From the NCBI GenBank assembly GCA_019746135.1, contig JAIESI010000017.1, positions 1-64,000 on the forward strand: DNA of 64,000 nucleotides, written 5' to 3'. The notes under the pieces are model-generated. The model made no database searches and was not told the origin of the DNA. It saw only the letters and a program-made list of their open reading frames with translations. Of the stretch, positions 8,002-16,760 are shown in pieces. Numbering within the stretch: position 1 is the first letter of the stretch; the number at the start of each line of letters is the position of its first letter. The translations under genes and the position numbers were made by a program. The stretch is from Xanthobacteraceae bacterium (GTDB lineage: Bacteria; Pseudomonadota; Alphaproteobacteria; Rhizobiales; Xanthobacteraceae).

Positions 8002-8489
8002 GGGACGTTCCTTTCAGAGTTGCAATTGAATGACGATGCGGGATCAGGAGCGAGCCGCCGTTGCGGGTGGCACCCGCCCAGTTGCTGCAGGAGCGAGAAC
8101 AGGTTGGCGACGCCCCAGTGTTCGGTGATCTTGCCGTCACGAACGCGCATGACATCGACGGTCTCGAATTGAATCTCGCGGCCCGTCGGCGCCACGCCAA
8201 GGAATTCTCCCCGGTGCGTCCCGTGATAGGTTTTGTACGTCGTCACGCGATCTCCATCGGCAATCTGCCAATGGATGTCGGCGTGAAAGTCGGGAAACGC
8301 CGCCCGGAGGATTTTATAGAGCTGCCGCGCGCCGTCCTTGTCGGGCGTGCGTCCCGGCTGCGGCGTGTGATCGAGAAAGTCGTCGGCGAACAGTTGCTCG
8401 AACACTTCGAAATTGCCGCCTCCCTGCACCTCCTCGGTGTTGCGGCGGATGACGGCCTTCGCGGCTTCGCTGATGTTGCTGGTGGTCAT
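7998..8489 (-). CDS. SnoaL-like ester cyclase / polyketide-cyclase-fold protein
   Basis: 163 residues from the ATG at 8489, which has GGAG nine bases upstream; an in-frame TTG at 8501 is less likely. The sequence has the SnoaL pattern: an N-terminal helix, FEVFEQLFADDFLDH, then GDRVTTYKTYHGTHRGEFLG, ending with the strand IQFETVDVMRVRDGKITEHW. The fold is common in small cyclases and isomerases, and the substrate is unknown. It lies between the isochorismatase and NADP-reductase genes in one leftward operon. Confidence 0.8.
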   Translation of the reverse strand: MTTSNISEAAKAVIRRNTEEVQGGGNFEVFEQLFADDFLDHTPQPGRTPDKDGARQLYKILRAAFPDFHADIHWQIADGDRVTTYKTYHGTHRGEFLGVAPTGREIQFETVDVMRVRDGKITEHWGVANLFSLLQQLGGCHPQRRLAPDPASSFNCNSERNVP

Positions 8490-8537
8490 GACGTTCTCCA
8501 AATGGCTTGAGTGTTGATCTTCGGTCGTGGTGCCGAG

Positions 8538-9197
8538 CTACGCGGCGGCAGCCTTCTGACCGAGAAGCTGAAGCTCCCACGCGAGCGCAATGCCGGTGCC
8601 GCCGCCATGCTCGAGGAAAACTCCGGCCATCGCGGCCGCCTGTTCCTGGCGTGCCCAGTCGCGCTGCAACTCACCCGCCACCGCCATCCAGGTGATCGGT
8701 ACGACGCCGGCCATCACCATGCGGCGGATGGCCATCTCGTGGGCTTCGGCACTGACGCCGCCGGAGGCATCGGTGACGGCATAAACCTCGTAGCCTTCGC
8801 CGGCCGCCTGGATCGCCGGCATGGCAAGGCAGATCTCCGACCAGAGCGCCGCCATGATGATCTTCTTGCGGCCGGTCTTCTTCACCGCTTCGACGACCCG
8901 CGAATCTTCCCACGTGTTGATGAAGGTGCGGTCGATCGGCTTCTGCTCGGGGAACACGTCCTGCAGCGGCTTGATGAGCTTGCCGCCGCGGTCCTCCAGC
9001 ACCGTGGTGAGGATCGTCGGCACGTTGAAAACCTTGGCGGTCTTCGCCAGCGCGACGACGTTGTTCACGATCATCGTCGGCTCGTGGCTGTGCAGGTTGG
9101 CGAACTGAAAGGCCTGGTGGTCGATCAGGACCAGCACGGACTCTTCCGGGGTCAGCAGGGCGCTCAGGCCGTTCTTGAGGACGGGGGACTGGGTCAT
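8538..9197 (-). CDS. Isochorismatase-family hydrolase (YcaC-like)
   Basis: About 219 residues from the ATG at 9197 (GGAG eight bases upstream); an in-frame GTG at 9206 is possible. VLVLIDHQAFQFA supplies the catalytic Asp and ALWSEICLAMPA the cysteine nucleophile of the cysteine-hydrolase fold, placing it with YcaC-like enzymes rather than true isochorismatases. It is the first gene of a three-gene leftward operon divergent from a LysR regulator at 9316. The natural substrate of this subgroup is generally unknown. Confidence 0.85.
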   Translation of the reverse strand: MTQSPVLKNGLSALLTPEESVLVLIDHQAFQFANLHSHEPTMIVNNVVALAKTAKVFNVPTILTTVLEDRGGKLIKPLQDVFPEQKPIDRTFINTWEDSRVVEAVKKTGRKKIIMAALWSEICLAMPAIQAAGEGYEVYAVTDASGGVSAEAHEMAIRRMVMAGVVPITWMAVAGELQRDWARQEQAAAMAGVFLEHGGGTGIALAWELQLLGQKAAAA

Positions 9198-9266
9198 GGC
9201 GTTCACTCCGGTTTGGTTGGGGTGTTGTTTCCGAAGCCAATATCGCCAGTTTTATTGCTGCGCGAT

Positions 9267-9282
9267 TAGCCGGTAATGGCTA
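9267..9282. promoter_or_regulatory. Inverted repeat in the divergent LysR/isochorismatase promoter
   Basis: TAGCC-GGTAAT-GGCTA is a perfect five-base dyad midway between the two divergent start codons (9197 and 9316). Position and size fit a LysR-type recognition site governing both genes. Confidence 0.45.
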
Positions 9283-9315
9283 GTATTACTTTCAATCAAT
9301 GCTTGAAGATGGTTG

Positions 9316-10245
9316 ATGGAAACACTCGCGAACCTCGAATCCTTTGTCCGCAGCGCGGAAACCGGCGGGTTTTCGGCCGCGGCGCGGCGGCTGTCGCTGA
9401 CGCCTGCCGCGGTGAGCCGCAACGTTGCGATTCTGGAGCGGAATCTCGGAATTCGCCTTTTTCAGCGCAGCACGCGGAAACTCACGCTGACGGAAGCCGG
9501 CGAGCGCTTCCTCCTCTCAATCCGCGATCATCTCGACGGATTGCAGTCGTCGATCGCGAACGTCGCCACGGATCGCGGCGAACCGGCCGGCGTGCTCAAG
9601 GTCAGCATGGGCATGACCTTCGGAGTCGAATACATCCTGCCGCTGCTGCCGGATTTCCTGAAACATTATCCGCGCGTTCGCCCCGACTGGCAGTTCGAGA
9701 ACCGGCAAGTCGATCTGATCGCCGAAGGTTTCGACGCTGCGATCGGCGGCGGATTCGATCTTGCGCCCGGCCTGGTATCGCGCGTGCTGGCGCCCGCTCA
9801 CATCATCGCGGTGGCGTCGCCGTCCTATTTGAAGGGACGCACACCGCCCGCCGACCCCTCGGGCCTTGCCGCGTTCGACGGCATCGTCATGCGTTCGTCG
9901 AGTACGCGGAGGCTTCGTGAACGGCCGATGCGCAACGCCGCGGGCGAAGAGATGACAGTGCCGCTGAAAGCCAGCCTCACGTTCGATGATCCGGAGGCGA
10001 TGTGCCAGGCGGCGGTGCTGGGCATGGGCGTCACGCAGATCGTGGTGGCACACGCGCTGCGGCACCTGGAGAGCGGTGCGCTCGTGCGGCTGGTGCCGCA
10101 GTGGTACGCCGATGCGGGATCGATCTCGATCTACTACGCCAGCCGCAGGCACGTGCCGGCCAAGACACGCATCTTTGTCGACTTCGTCGCGGAGGCATTT
10201 AGACGTCAGCGGCTTGCCGAACGGTTTGCCGGCAGCATTGGTTAA
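9316..10245 (+). CDS. LysR-family transcriptional regulator
   Basis: 309 residues from the ATG at 9316 (a TTG one codon earlier is also possible). The N-terminal winged helix reads LANLESFVRSAETGGFSAAA and continues with LTPAAVSRNVAILERNLG and LFQRSTRKLTLTEAG; the remainder is the usual periplasmic-binding-protein-like effector domain. It belongs to the DsdC/CrgA-like subgroup. It is divergent from the isochorismatase operon and probably regulates it through the dyad at 9267-9282. Confidence 0.88.
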   Translation: METLANLESFVRSAETGGFSAAARRLSLTPAAVSRNVAILERNLGIRLFQRSTRKLTLTEAGERFLLSIRDHLDGLQSSIANVATDRGEPAGVLKVSMGMTFGVEYILPLLPDFLKHYPRVRPDWQFENRQVDLIAEGFDAAIGGGFDLAPGLVSRVLAPAHIIAVASPSYLKGRTPPADPSGLAAFDGIVMRSSSTRRLRERPMRNAAGEEMTVPLKASLTFDDPEAMCQAAVLGMGVTQIVVAHALRHLESGALVRLVPQWYADAGSISIYYASRRHVPAKTRIFVDFVAEAFRRQRLAERFAGSIG

Positions 10246-10294
10246 GTTGGCGCGTCTGTCGGCTGGTGATAGCGGAACGTCGGCCGCGCGGAAT

Positions 10295-10759
10295 TCACGG
10301 TCCGAGCTTGACGAACTTGTGGGTCTTGCCGATCGAGCGGCGCAGATTGTCGAGCGACTCCTGCGCGTCGCGCGTCCACGGCACCGCCATGAACACGGCG
10401 GGGCCGTTGGCCGCCCGGAATGCGTGGCTGACGATTTGTCCGCTGGTCCGGCGGAGTCCCGGCCCCGCACGTTCATGATGCCGCCGTTTGAAACCGCCCA
10501 GCTGCCCGGCCCAGGTGTTGATGCCGAGACTGTACCGGCGGCCGCGATGGCGGGCGTCCACGCGTCTGCGCCCGGTCGATCCACACCTTGACCCCGTCCG
10601 ACAGGAACGCATGCGCCGGATCGAAGATGTCGAGAAACGCGAGGTAGTCGGGACCGGGGATGTCGGCATTGCCGCGCCCCCCGGCGCGATGCACCAGCAG
10701 CTCTTCGACCGTCACGTCGTTGAGCCGCTCGTCGGCCGGCGCGCCGAACTGCTTGAAGA
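10295..10759 (-). pseudogene. Broken copy 1 of the serine beta-lactamase-family gene
   Basis: This stretch closely matches the 3' part of the intact gene at 19403-20539. Relative to it, codons of about residues 155-252 are missing (GNAD is joined directly to IPGPDYLAF), which removes the YSN motif. Two single-base deletions follow near 10544-10561, and a seven-base deletion near 10442 disrupts the DSAG region. The homology stops abruptly at about 10759, just before the decarboxylase gene. It also lacks the SxxK part, so it cannot encode an enzyme. Confidence 0.8.
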
Positions 10760-10791
10760 GCCGCGACGGCGGGTCGCCTGGTCCGCCCCCG

Positions 10792-12078
10792 TCACACCGC
10801 GCGGAAGGCACCGTTCTCGACAAGCACTTCGGCGGGTGGCGGATGGCCGAGAAAGCGGCCCGGGCTCGCCGACGCGCCATAGGCGCCGGACTGCAGGACA
10901 GCGATCAAATCGCCGGCCTTGAGGTCAGGCAGCAGCGCCTCGCGCGCCAGGACATCGAGCGGCGTACAAAGCGGCCCGGCGACGGCGACATGCCGATCGT
11001 GCTCGGAATCCATGCGCGCGGGCGCGACGATGGGATAGTCGCGCTTGATGATCTGGCCGAGGTTGCCCGACGCCGCGAGATGGTGATGCATGCCGCCATC
11101 GGTCACCAGAAAGCGCGCCCCCCGCGACTGCTTCACCGCATTGACTTCAACGACATAGACACCGGCGGGCCCGGCCAGAAAGCGGCCGGGCTCGACCACG
11201 ATGCGCGCCTGCGTCAGCCGTGCATGCGCGCGCAACGCGGCCCTCAGGGATGGAACGGCTTCGGCGACTTTGGCCAGATCGAGCGGCTTGTCGCCTGCGT
11301 GATAGGGAATGCCGAGCCCACCGCCGAGATCGATGGTCGCAAGCGGCCCATCGATCAGGTCTGCCACGACTCCGGCGAGCATGATCGCATGACGCCACTG
11401 CGCAACGAGCGCGTCGGCATCGAGGATTTGCGTGCCCGCATAGACGTGAATGCCGGCCAGCCGGAGCGTTCCCGTGCTCACCACAGCCTGAACCGCTTGC
11501 GCGAGGTCTTCCTCGTCGAAGCCGAAAGCCGTCGGCTTGCCGCCCATGCGCATCGCGCCGGCCTGGACCGCGGGAACAGGGTTGATGCGAAGGGCGACCT
11601 TGGCGGGCCGGTTCAACCGCTGCGCCACGGCAGCGACGCGCTGGATTTCCTCATAGCTCTCGAGATGGATTTCGCCGATGCCGCCCGCGAGCACCTCCTC
11701 GAGCTCGCGCAGCCGCTTGCCCGGGCCGGCAAACAGAATTCGCTCGGAGGCAGCCCCGGCCTCGCGCGCCGTCCGGTATTCACCGAGCGAGGCGACCTCC
11801 GCACCCGCGCCTTCCTCAATGAACAGGCGCACCACGGCAGCCGCGGGATTGGCCTTCACCGAATAATGAATGTCCGCGAAGCCCTGCAAAGCGTCGGACA
11901 GCGTCCGGTACGCTTTCCGCATGCGAGCCCCGTCATAGGCATAAAACGGCGTCCCGGCGCCGGCGGCGATGTCGCGAGCCCGAACGCCGCCGATGATGAG
12001 ATCGGCGCCGTCGATACAAAAGTGCTCGCGGGCGAGCTGGAGGCCGAGGTTCAGCGCGCCTCGATCACGCGGCAGCAT
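10792..12078 (-). CDS. PLP-dependent decarboxylase, fold type III (exosortase-A-cluster type)
   Basis: 428 residues related to diaminopimelate and ornithine decarboxylases. The PLP lysine lies in HYSVKANP (Lys75); IDLGGGLGIPY binds the phosphate, VVEPGRFL follows, CTPLDVLA carries the subunit-exchanged cysteine, and SGAYG is near the C-terminus. It matches best the decarboxylases paired with an AMP-ligase and an ACP in exosortase-A polysaccharide clusters, although no exosortase is present. Its start overlaps the ligase end by 14 bases. The likely job is decarboxylating an amino acid, possibly while it is bound to the carrier protein. Confidence 0.8.
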   Translation of the reverse strand: MLPRDRGALNLGLQLAREHFCIDGADLIIGGVRARDIAAGAGTPFYAYDGARMRKAYRTLSDALQGFADIHYSVKANPAAAVVRLFIEEGAGAEVASLGEYRTAREAGAASERILFAGPGKRLRELEEVLAGGIGEIHLESYEEIQRVAAVAQRLNRPAKVALRINPVPAVQAGAMRMGGKPTAFGFDEEDLAQAVQAVVSTGTLRLAGIHVYAGTQILDADALVAQWRHAIMLAGVVADLIDGPLATIDLGGGLGIPYHAGDKPLDLAKVAEAVPSLRAALRAHARLTQARIVVEPGRFLAGPAGVYVVEVNAVKQSRGARFLVTDGGMHHHLAASGNLGQIIKRDYPIVAPARMDSEHDRHVAVAGPLCTPLDVLAREALLPDLKAGDLIAVLQSGAYGASASPGRFLGHPPPAEVLVENGAFRAV

Positions 12079-13606
12079 GTGTGGTCCGCTGGGATACCAG
12101 CTCCCGATAATCGATTTTGCCGTTGCCTGTCGTCGGCAACCGGTCGACGAGCTCGATCTGGCGCGGAAGCATGTAGGCCGGCAGCCGCTCGGCGACGAGG
12201 CGCAAGGCTGCCGCCGGATCGACAGGCTCCGAAGCCGGTACGGCGACCGCGTGCACGCGCTGTCCGGCGAAGGGGTCCGGCAGACCGATGATCGCGGCTT
12301 GCCGGAACAGCCCGGTCGCCATCACGGCCTCTTCGACCTCGGTCGGGCTGATGCGATAGCCCGAGGATTTGATCATGGCATCGCTGCGCCCGATGAAGCT
12401 GAAGAAGCCATCCTCGTCCTGGACCACGAGGTCGCCCGAATAGCACACGGTTTCGCCGCCCTGGGTCGCATCGCGGAAGGGGTGCGGCCGCAGGACGCGC
12501 GCCGTGTCGTCCGGACGGTTCCAGTATCCCAGCGATACGGTCGGGCCGCGATGCACGAGAATGCCGGGCTCGCCGGGCTTCGCGCGTCGGCCCTCGGCGG
12601 TTACCGCAAACACTTCGCATTCCGGGATCGCTTTGCCGATCGAGGTCGGCCGCCGGTCGATTTCCTCGGGTGGAAGGAAGGTGGAGCGGAAGGCCTCGGT
12701 CAGCCCGTACATCAGAAAGATGCGCGTGCCGCCGAGCAGCGTCCGCAAACGCTTGACCGTCTCCGACGGTACCGCCCCACCGGAGTTGGTGATGTAGCGC
12801 AGCGCAGGCAGCGGCGTCTTCGCCAGCAGCGGAGCCGCCTTGGTCAGAACGGCCCAGATCGTCGGCACACCCGCGAGCCCGGTGATGGCGTGGTCCCGCA
12901 GCGCACGCACGATATCGTCGCCGAGCTTGAAGGAGAAGATGACCGTGACCGCCTGTTGCTCGACGGCTGTGAGAAGCTGGTTGAGCCCGTAATCGAAGCT
13001 AAACGGCAAAATCGACAGGATGCGATCGTCGCCGGTGATCCCGAGATAGGTACGCACGATGCGCGTGCCGGCCAGCAAATTGCGATGCGAGAGCATGACG
13101 CCCTTGGGTGACCCGGTCGACCCCGACGTATAAAGAATCGCCGCGAGATCCTCGCCGATGCACGCGCTGTCGACATGATGCCGGACTGCGCCGCGCGCCC
13201 CTTTCATGATCTCTTCGGCGAGAAGGACCCGCACGTCGAGGTCGCGGACGGCTTCCGCAAGCGTTGCGGAGAACGCCGCGCTGGTGATGATGATCCGCGC
13301 ACCGGAGTCCACGATGATATGGCGCACCTGTGGAGCACGCAGCAGCGCGTTTACGGGGATGAACACGCCGGACGCGCGGCTGACGCCAAAGATCGCCCAG
13401 CATTCCTCGATGCCGCGCGGCAGAAAAATGACGACGCGGTCACCGCGGCCAATTCCGGCGTCGCGCAACGCCGTCGCGCACGCACCGGCGGCGGCATCGA
13501 AGCCGCCATAGGTCATGCGCCGTTCGCCATCGACCAGCGCCGGGCGGTCGGGCGCGGCAGACGCGGCGTCGAGCAAATGATGCAGCAGATAGGGAGACGA
13601 GATCAC
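12065..13606 (-). CDS. AMP-forming acyl/aminoacyl ligase (exosortase-A-cluster type)
   Basis: 513-residue ANL-superfamily enzyme. The phosphate loop reads LYTSGSTGSPKGVMLSHRN, the acceptor motif YGLTEAF, the hinge YSGDLVVQDEDGFFSFIGRS, and the catalytic lysine sits in NGKIDYREL. It should adenylate a carboxylic or amino acid and pass it to the phosphopantetheine arm of the ACP encoded directly before it (4-base overlap) or to CoA. Its tight coupling to ACP and PLP decarboxylase supports loading of a carrier-bound substrate. Specificity cannot be read by eye. Confidence 0.85.
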   Translation of the reverse strand: MISSPYLLHHLLDAASAAPDRPALVDGERRMTYGGFDAAAGACATALRDAGIGRGDRVVIFLPRGIEECWAIFGVSRASGVFIPVNALLRAPQVRHIIVDSGARIIITSAAFSATLAEAVRDLDVRVLLAEEIMKGARGAVRHHVDSACIGEDLAAILYTSGSTGSPKGVMLSHRNLLAGTRIVRTYLGITGDDRILSILPFSFDYGLNQLLTAVEQQAVTVIFSFKLGDDIVRALRDHAITGLAGVPTIWAVLTKAAPLLAKTPLPALRYITNSGGAVPSETVKRLRTLLGGTRIFLMYGLTEAFRSTFLPPEEIDRRPTSIGKAIPECEVFAVTAEGRRAKPGEPGILVHRGPTVSLGYWNRPDDTARVLRPHPFRDATQGGETVCYSGDLVVQDEDGFFSFIGRSDAMIKSSGYRISPTEVEEAVMATGLFRQAAIIGLPDPFAGQRVHAVAVPASEPVDPAAALRLVAERLPAYMLPRQIELVDRLPTTGNGKIDYRELVSQRTTHAAA

Positions 13607-13863
13607 TGCCGCTTCCGCTGAATGAAGGTGACAAGCCGCCCGGGCGTGCCGAGAAATTCGGGATCGAAATCACCATCCTCGAGCGTGATGCCGAAGCGCT
13701 CGCCGAGGAATGTCATGAGTTCCAGGATGCCGAGGGAATCGATTGCGCCGCTTTCAAGCAACGGCGTGTCGGCGTGACAGTCTCCGAGCGCGGGAAACCG
13801 CGTCGTGAGGTACGGATACAGGACGGTTTCGATGTCGGATCGTCCTTCGGGCATAGCAAGCAT
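13603..13863 (-). CDS. Acyl/peptidyl carrier protein
   Basis: 86 residues from the ATG at 13863 (a further ATG three codons on is possible). The phosphopantetheine serine is Ser43 in SGAIDSLGILELM. The protein is acidic and helical, as expected of a free-standing carrier. It overlaps the ligase gene by four bases (ATGA), so the two are translationally coupled. A longer in-frame reading from 13989 overlaps the upstream gene and is less likely. Confidence 0.85.
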   Translation of the reverse strand: MLAMPEGRSDIETVLYPYLTTRFPALGDCHADTPLLESGAIDSLGILELMTFLGERFGITLEDGDFDPEFLGTPGRLVTFIQRKRQ

Positions 13864-13892
13864 CGACGATTTCCTTTTCTCCACTGCGACGG

Positions 13893-14741
13893 TCAGATGC
13901 GAAGGAAAACGAACTCGGAAAACGTCTGATCGAGGCGACCACGTTCCCATTCGCCCCTGACCTGCACCGGGTCCGATTGCTTGCACCACACACCGCCCGG
14001 AAGCCGCTGCGCGCCCTCCGGCGTAATGGCCAGCACAAGCGCGCCGCGGCGCAGCAGGAAGCGGGCGATCGCCGCCATGCTCCGCCCGACTCTATGACGG
14101 TCGCCCGCAAACACGAGGCGCGCGACCGGCATGCCATACCGGCGCGTCAGCGAGAACAGCAGCGGCTCGCAACGTCCCTCGGTCTCGAGCGCGGCCGCGA
14201 TGCAGCCGAGATCGCGGTGATGCGCGAGTAGAAGCTGGTCCCCCGGCGACAGCGCGCCGGGAGGGATTCGCTCGAACGGGAGAACGCGGCCGTCTCGCGC
14301 GCCCGTGAGCGCCGTCCAGGGCAACGCAAACAGCATCACGCCGTGGCCGACGGTCCTGAAGCCGAGACGCTCGTTGATCTTCTTGGTCTCGGGTGTCGGC
14401 GTAAGATCGGTGTAGATCGCCGCATCATCCGCGATGATTTTTTGCAGCATGCGGGGCGCCAGCCATCGGTGCTTTTCGTCGACGTGCCAACTCGACAGAT
14501 TGATGACGTTGCGCGCCTTGCTGCCTTCCCCGCGGCGGCTGGGGATTGTCAGGATCACGCCGACCGGTGCATCGCCCACCATCATCATCTGGCCGATGGG
14601 GCCAGCCTTCGCGACCTCGCCGTATGCCAGCAGGCGCGCAAGCGCCGCCTCCCAGAATGCGGTCGGCCGATCCGGAAATCCACGCGCCAGCAGGGCAGCT
14701 GCGGCGGAAGAGCAGGTGTCATCAATCGCCTGCAGTCGCAC
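13893..14741 (-). CDS. GNAT-like acyltransferase/unknown, first gene of the carrier-protein cassette
   Basis: 282 residues. The first half resembles a GNAT N-acyltransferase (PIGQMMMVGDAPVGVILT, then SSWHVDEKHRWLAPRML and INERLGFRTVGHGVM); the second half, with LAHHRDLGCIAAALE and VFAGDRHRVGRSM, is not recognised. GTG at 14741 is the only early in-frame start and lacks a clear ribosome binding site. It is 29 bases ahead of the ACP gene. It may acylate the amine or thioester product of the cassette or transfer it to a sugar or lipid; this is inference. Confidence 0.65.
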   Translation of the reverse strand: MRLQAIDDTCSSAAAALLARGFPDRPTAFWEAALARLLAYGEVAKAGPIGQMMMVGDAPVGVILTIPSRRGEGSKARNVINLSSWHVDEKHRWLAPRMLQKIIADDAAIYTDLTPTPETKKINERLGFRTVGHGVMLFALPWTALTGARDGRVLPFERIPPGALSPGDQLLLAHHRDLGCIAAALETEGRCEPLLFSLTRRYGMPVARLVFAGDRHRVGRSMAAIARFLLRRGALVLAITPEGAQRLPGGVWCKQSDPVQVRGEWERGRLDQTFSEFVFLRI

Positions 14742-15405
14742 GGGAGGGAACTCGATCTTGCATGGTCCTGTTGCCGATGGTCTTTACCCAAAATTGCTTA
14801 ATGGACTTATGGACGGTCCGACGCACTCTGCGGCTGTTGTGCTTGCGTTAACCGTGCTGGTGCGCGATTGCACAACATTCCACGGCAAACGCGGCTTCAC
14901 CGGCCGCGGACGTGGTCGCGCACGGCGCGGCGAATTGACGCCGTCCCCGTTTTTCTCCGAGGGTTCCCGCGGCGTGAGGCCACTGCCCGCCGCTCCACGC
15001 CACGGGAGCCCGCACCGCAACGGTGCGTTCTTTCATTTCAGGTTCCCAATTGCCGGGTGTGTCCGCGCGTGCGGACACGCGCGCTGTGCTGCCGTTCAGG
15101 CCTTGGGCGGTCGCTCCGGGCGGTTCGGCGGCGTTGCAGGCCTTGACGCTGCCGGCGATCGCCGCGGCCTCATGCCCGATCCCGAACATGTGCCTGGTCG
15201 TCGGCGACGACGTTGACGCGCATGCAAAAAAGGAGAGCGAGCGCGATGAAAGTTCACGCGCCGATCTTGAGTGCTCTCTGACCGACGAGCCCCCTCATCC
15301 GCTCTCCTTGCAGACGAGCCCGGTGCAGATCGACCGGCCCTCCGAGAGCGCAAGTCGCGCCTCGTTACCACCGCGCGGCGGCGCCGAATTGTTGCGGCGG
15401 CAATT
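14742..15405. other. 664-base region without a recognisable gene
   Basis: No convincing coding frame on either strand. It contains a hairpin at 15059-15078 (GTGTCCGC/GCGGACAC), a terminator-like hairpin at 15011-15038, and at 15246 an ATG with a good AAGGAGAG site that opens a frame of only 11 codons (MKVHAPILSAL). The last looks like the orphaned beginning of a lost gene at a rearrangement boundary next to a pseudogene fragment. Confidence 0.4.
15011..15038 (+). terminator. Terminator-like hairpin
   Basis: CGCACCG-CAA-CGGTGCG followed by TTCTTTCATTT. No gene that it would serve is visible on the plus strand, so it may be a leftover of rearrangement. Confidence 0.35.
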
Positions 15406-15703
15406 TCACGGTCCCAGCTTGACGAACTTGTGGGTCTCGCCGATCGAGCGGCGCAGCTCGTCGAGCGACTCCTGCGCGTCGCGCGTCCCCGGCACCGCCA
15501 TGAACACCGACGTACCGTTGGCTGCACGGAACGCGTGGCTGACGATCTGGCCGCTGATCGCCCGCCCGGCGGAGTCCCGGCCCCGCACGTTCATGATGCC
15601 ACCATGCGAAACCGCCCAGAAGCCCTGCCCGGCCCAAGTGTCGATGCCGAGGCTGTACCAGCGGACGCGATGGCCCGGCGTCCATCGCGTCTGCGCCCGG
15701 TCG
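15406..15703 (-). pseudogene. Broken copy 2 of the serine beta-lactamase-family gene (C-terminal part)
   Basis: About 98 codons match residues 282-378 of the intact copy at 19403-20539, from DRAQTRWTPG through VSHGGIMNV to HKFVKLGP and the same TGA stop. The frame is open, but SxxK and YSN are absent and homology ends abruptly near 15703. It is therefore a non-functional fragment, less decayed than the copy at 10295. Confidence 0.8.
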
Positions 15704-15772
15704 TTCCGAGCCATCGCGGCACCGAAAACCGTCTGCTGACGGTGCCCGTGGAAACCTCGTGTTGCCGCGACG

Positions 15773-16747
15773 CTATTCGACGGCAATGCCCGCCTCCCGA
15801 ATTGTGCGGCCCCAGGTTTCCAGATCCGTCGCAATCATCTCACCGAATTTCTGCCGCGTGAGACTGAGCGGCTGGGCGCCCAATTTCGTCAACGCAGTTT
15901 TGACCTCATCCGATGTGACCGCGTTGGTGACCGCCCGGCTCAACCGTTCCACGGTCCCAGCAGGCGTGCGGGCCGGCGCCACGACGCCGAGCCAGGAACT
16001 GACGAGCACTTGCTGCAATCCCGCTTCGGGCGCTGCCGGCACTTCGGGAAGATCAACGGTGCGATTCGATGCAAACACCACGAGCCCGCGAACCTTGCCC
16101 TGCAGAATAAGCGGCGCAAGAATGGCGCTGGTGTCGAACACCACGTCGATCTGGCCTGCGATCAGGTCGGTATAAGCCTGAGCGAGCGACTTGTAGGGCA
16201 CCGCGACCATGTCGGCGCCACTCGCCAATTTGAACCATTCACCTGTGAGATGCGGCAGGTTGCGGGTCGGCGCCGCGTAATTGATCTTGCCGGGATTTGC
16301 CTTGGCATAAGCTATGAACTCTCCAAGCGTGTTCGCCTTGACCGAAGGTCCCACCGCGAGAATGAACGGCGCAGTGGCGACCGTCGCGATGGGGACGAAA
16401 TCCTTGATCGGATCGTAACCGGGACTGCGCACCAAGTTGGGGGCGATGGTCAGTGGCGTCGAGGTGGCGAAGAGCAGCGTGTGGCCATCCGGTTCGGCCG
16501 TTGCCACCGAGCGCGTGGCGAGAAGCGTGCCGGCGCCCGGCTTATTCTCGACAATCGTCGTGCCAATCGTCCTGGACAAAGACGGTGCGATCAAGCGCGC
16601 GACCGCGTCAGGCTGCCCGCCCGCTGCGAAAGGCACGACCAGCCTGATTACGGTGCTCGGAAACGTCTGCGCCAATGCCGCCGAGCCGGCAAGAAAAGCG
16701 ATGAGGAACGACGCTGCCACAAGCGACCCGACTCTTCTGGCGTTCAT
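15773..16747 (-). CDS. Bug-family (TctC-like) periplasmic solute receptor
   Basis: 324 residues: signal peptide (about 26 residues, ending ALAQ), then the Bug fold with IRLVVPFAAGGQPDAVAR, ENKPGAGTLLAT, SPGYDPIKDF, LPHLTGEWFK, and a central GQIDVVFDTS loop. Such receptors bind small carboxylates or amides and usually work with TctA/TctB permeases, which are not in this window. It lies 13 bases downstream of the amidohydrolase and probably shares its transcript, suggesting the two handle the same compound. Confidence 0.88.
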   Translation of the reverse strand: MNARRVGSLVAASFLIAFLAGSAALAQTFPSTVIRLVVPFAAGGQPDAVARLIAPSLSRTIGTTIVENKPGAGTLLATRSVATAEPDGHTLLFATSTPLTIAPNLVRSPGYDPIKDFVPIATVATAPFILAVGPSVKANTLGEFIAYAKANPGKINYAAPTRNLPHLTGEWFKLASGADMVAVPYKSLAQAYTDLIAGQIDVVFDTSAILAPLILQGKVRGLVVFASNRTVDLPEVPAAPEAGLQQVLVSSWLGVVAPARTPAGTVERLSRAVTNAVTSDEVKTALTKLGAQPLSLTRQKFGEMIATDLETWGRTIREAGIAVE

Positions 16748-16760
16748 CGCAATCCCCCTC

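Noticed and set aside
10792-14741. Exosortase/PEP-CTERM sorting system
   Set aside because: Ligase and decarboxylase resemble those of such clusters, but no exosortase, PEP-CTERM protein or glycosyltransferase is present.
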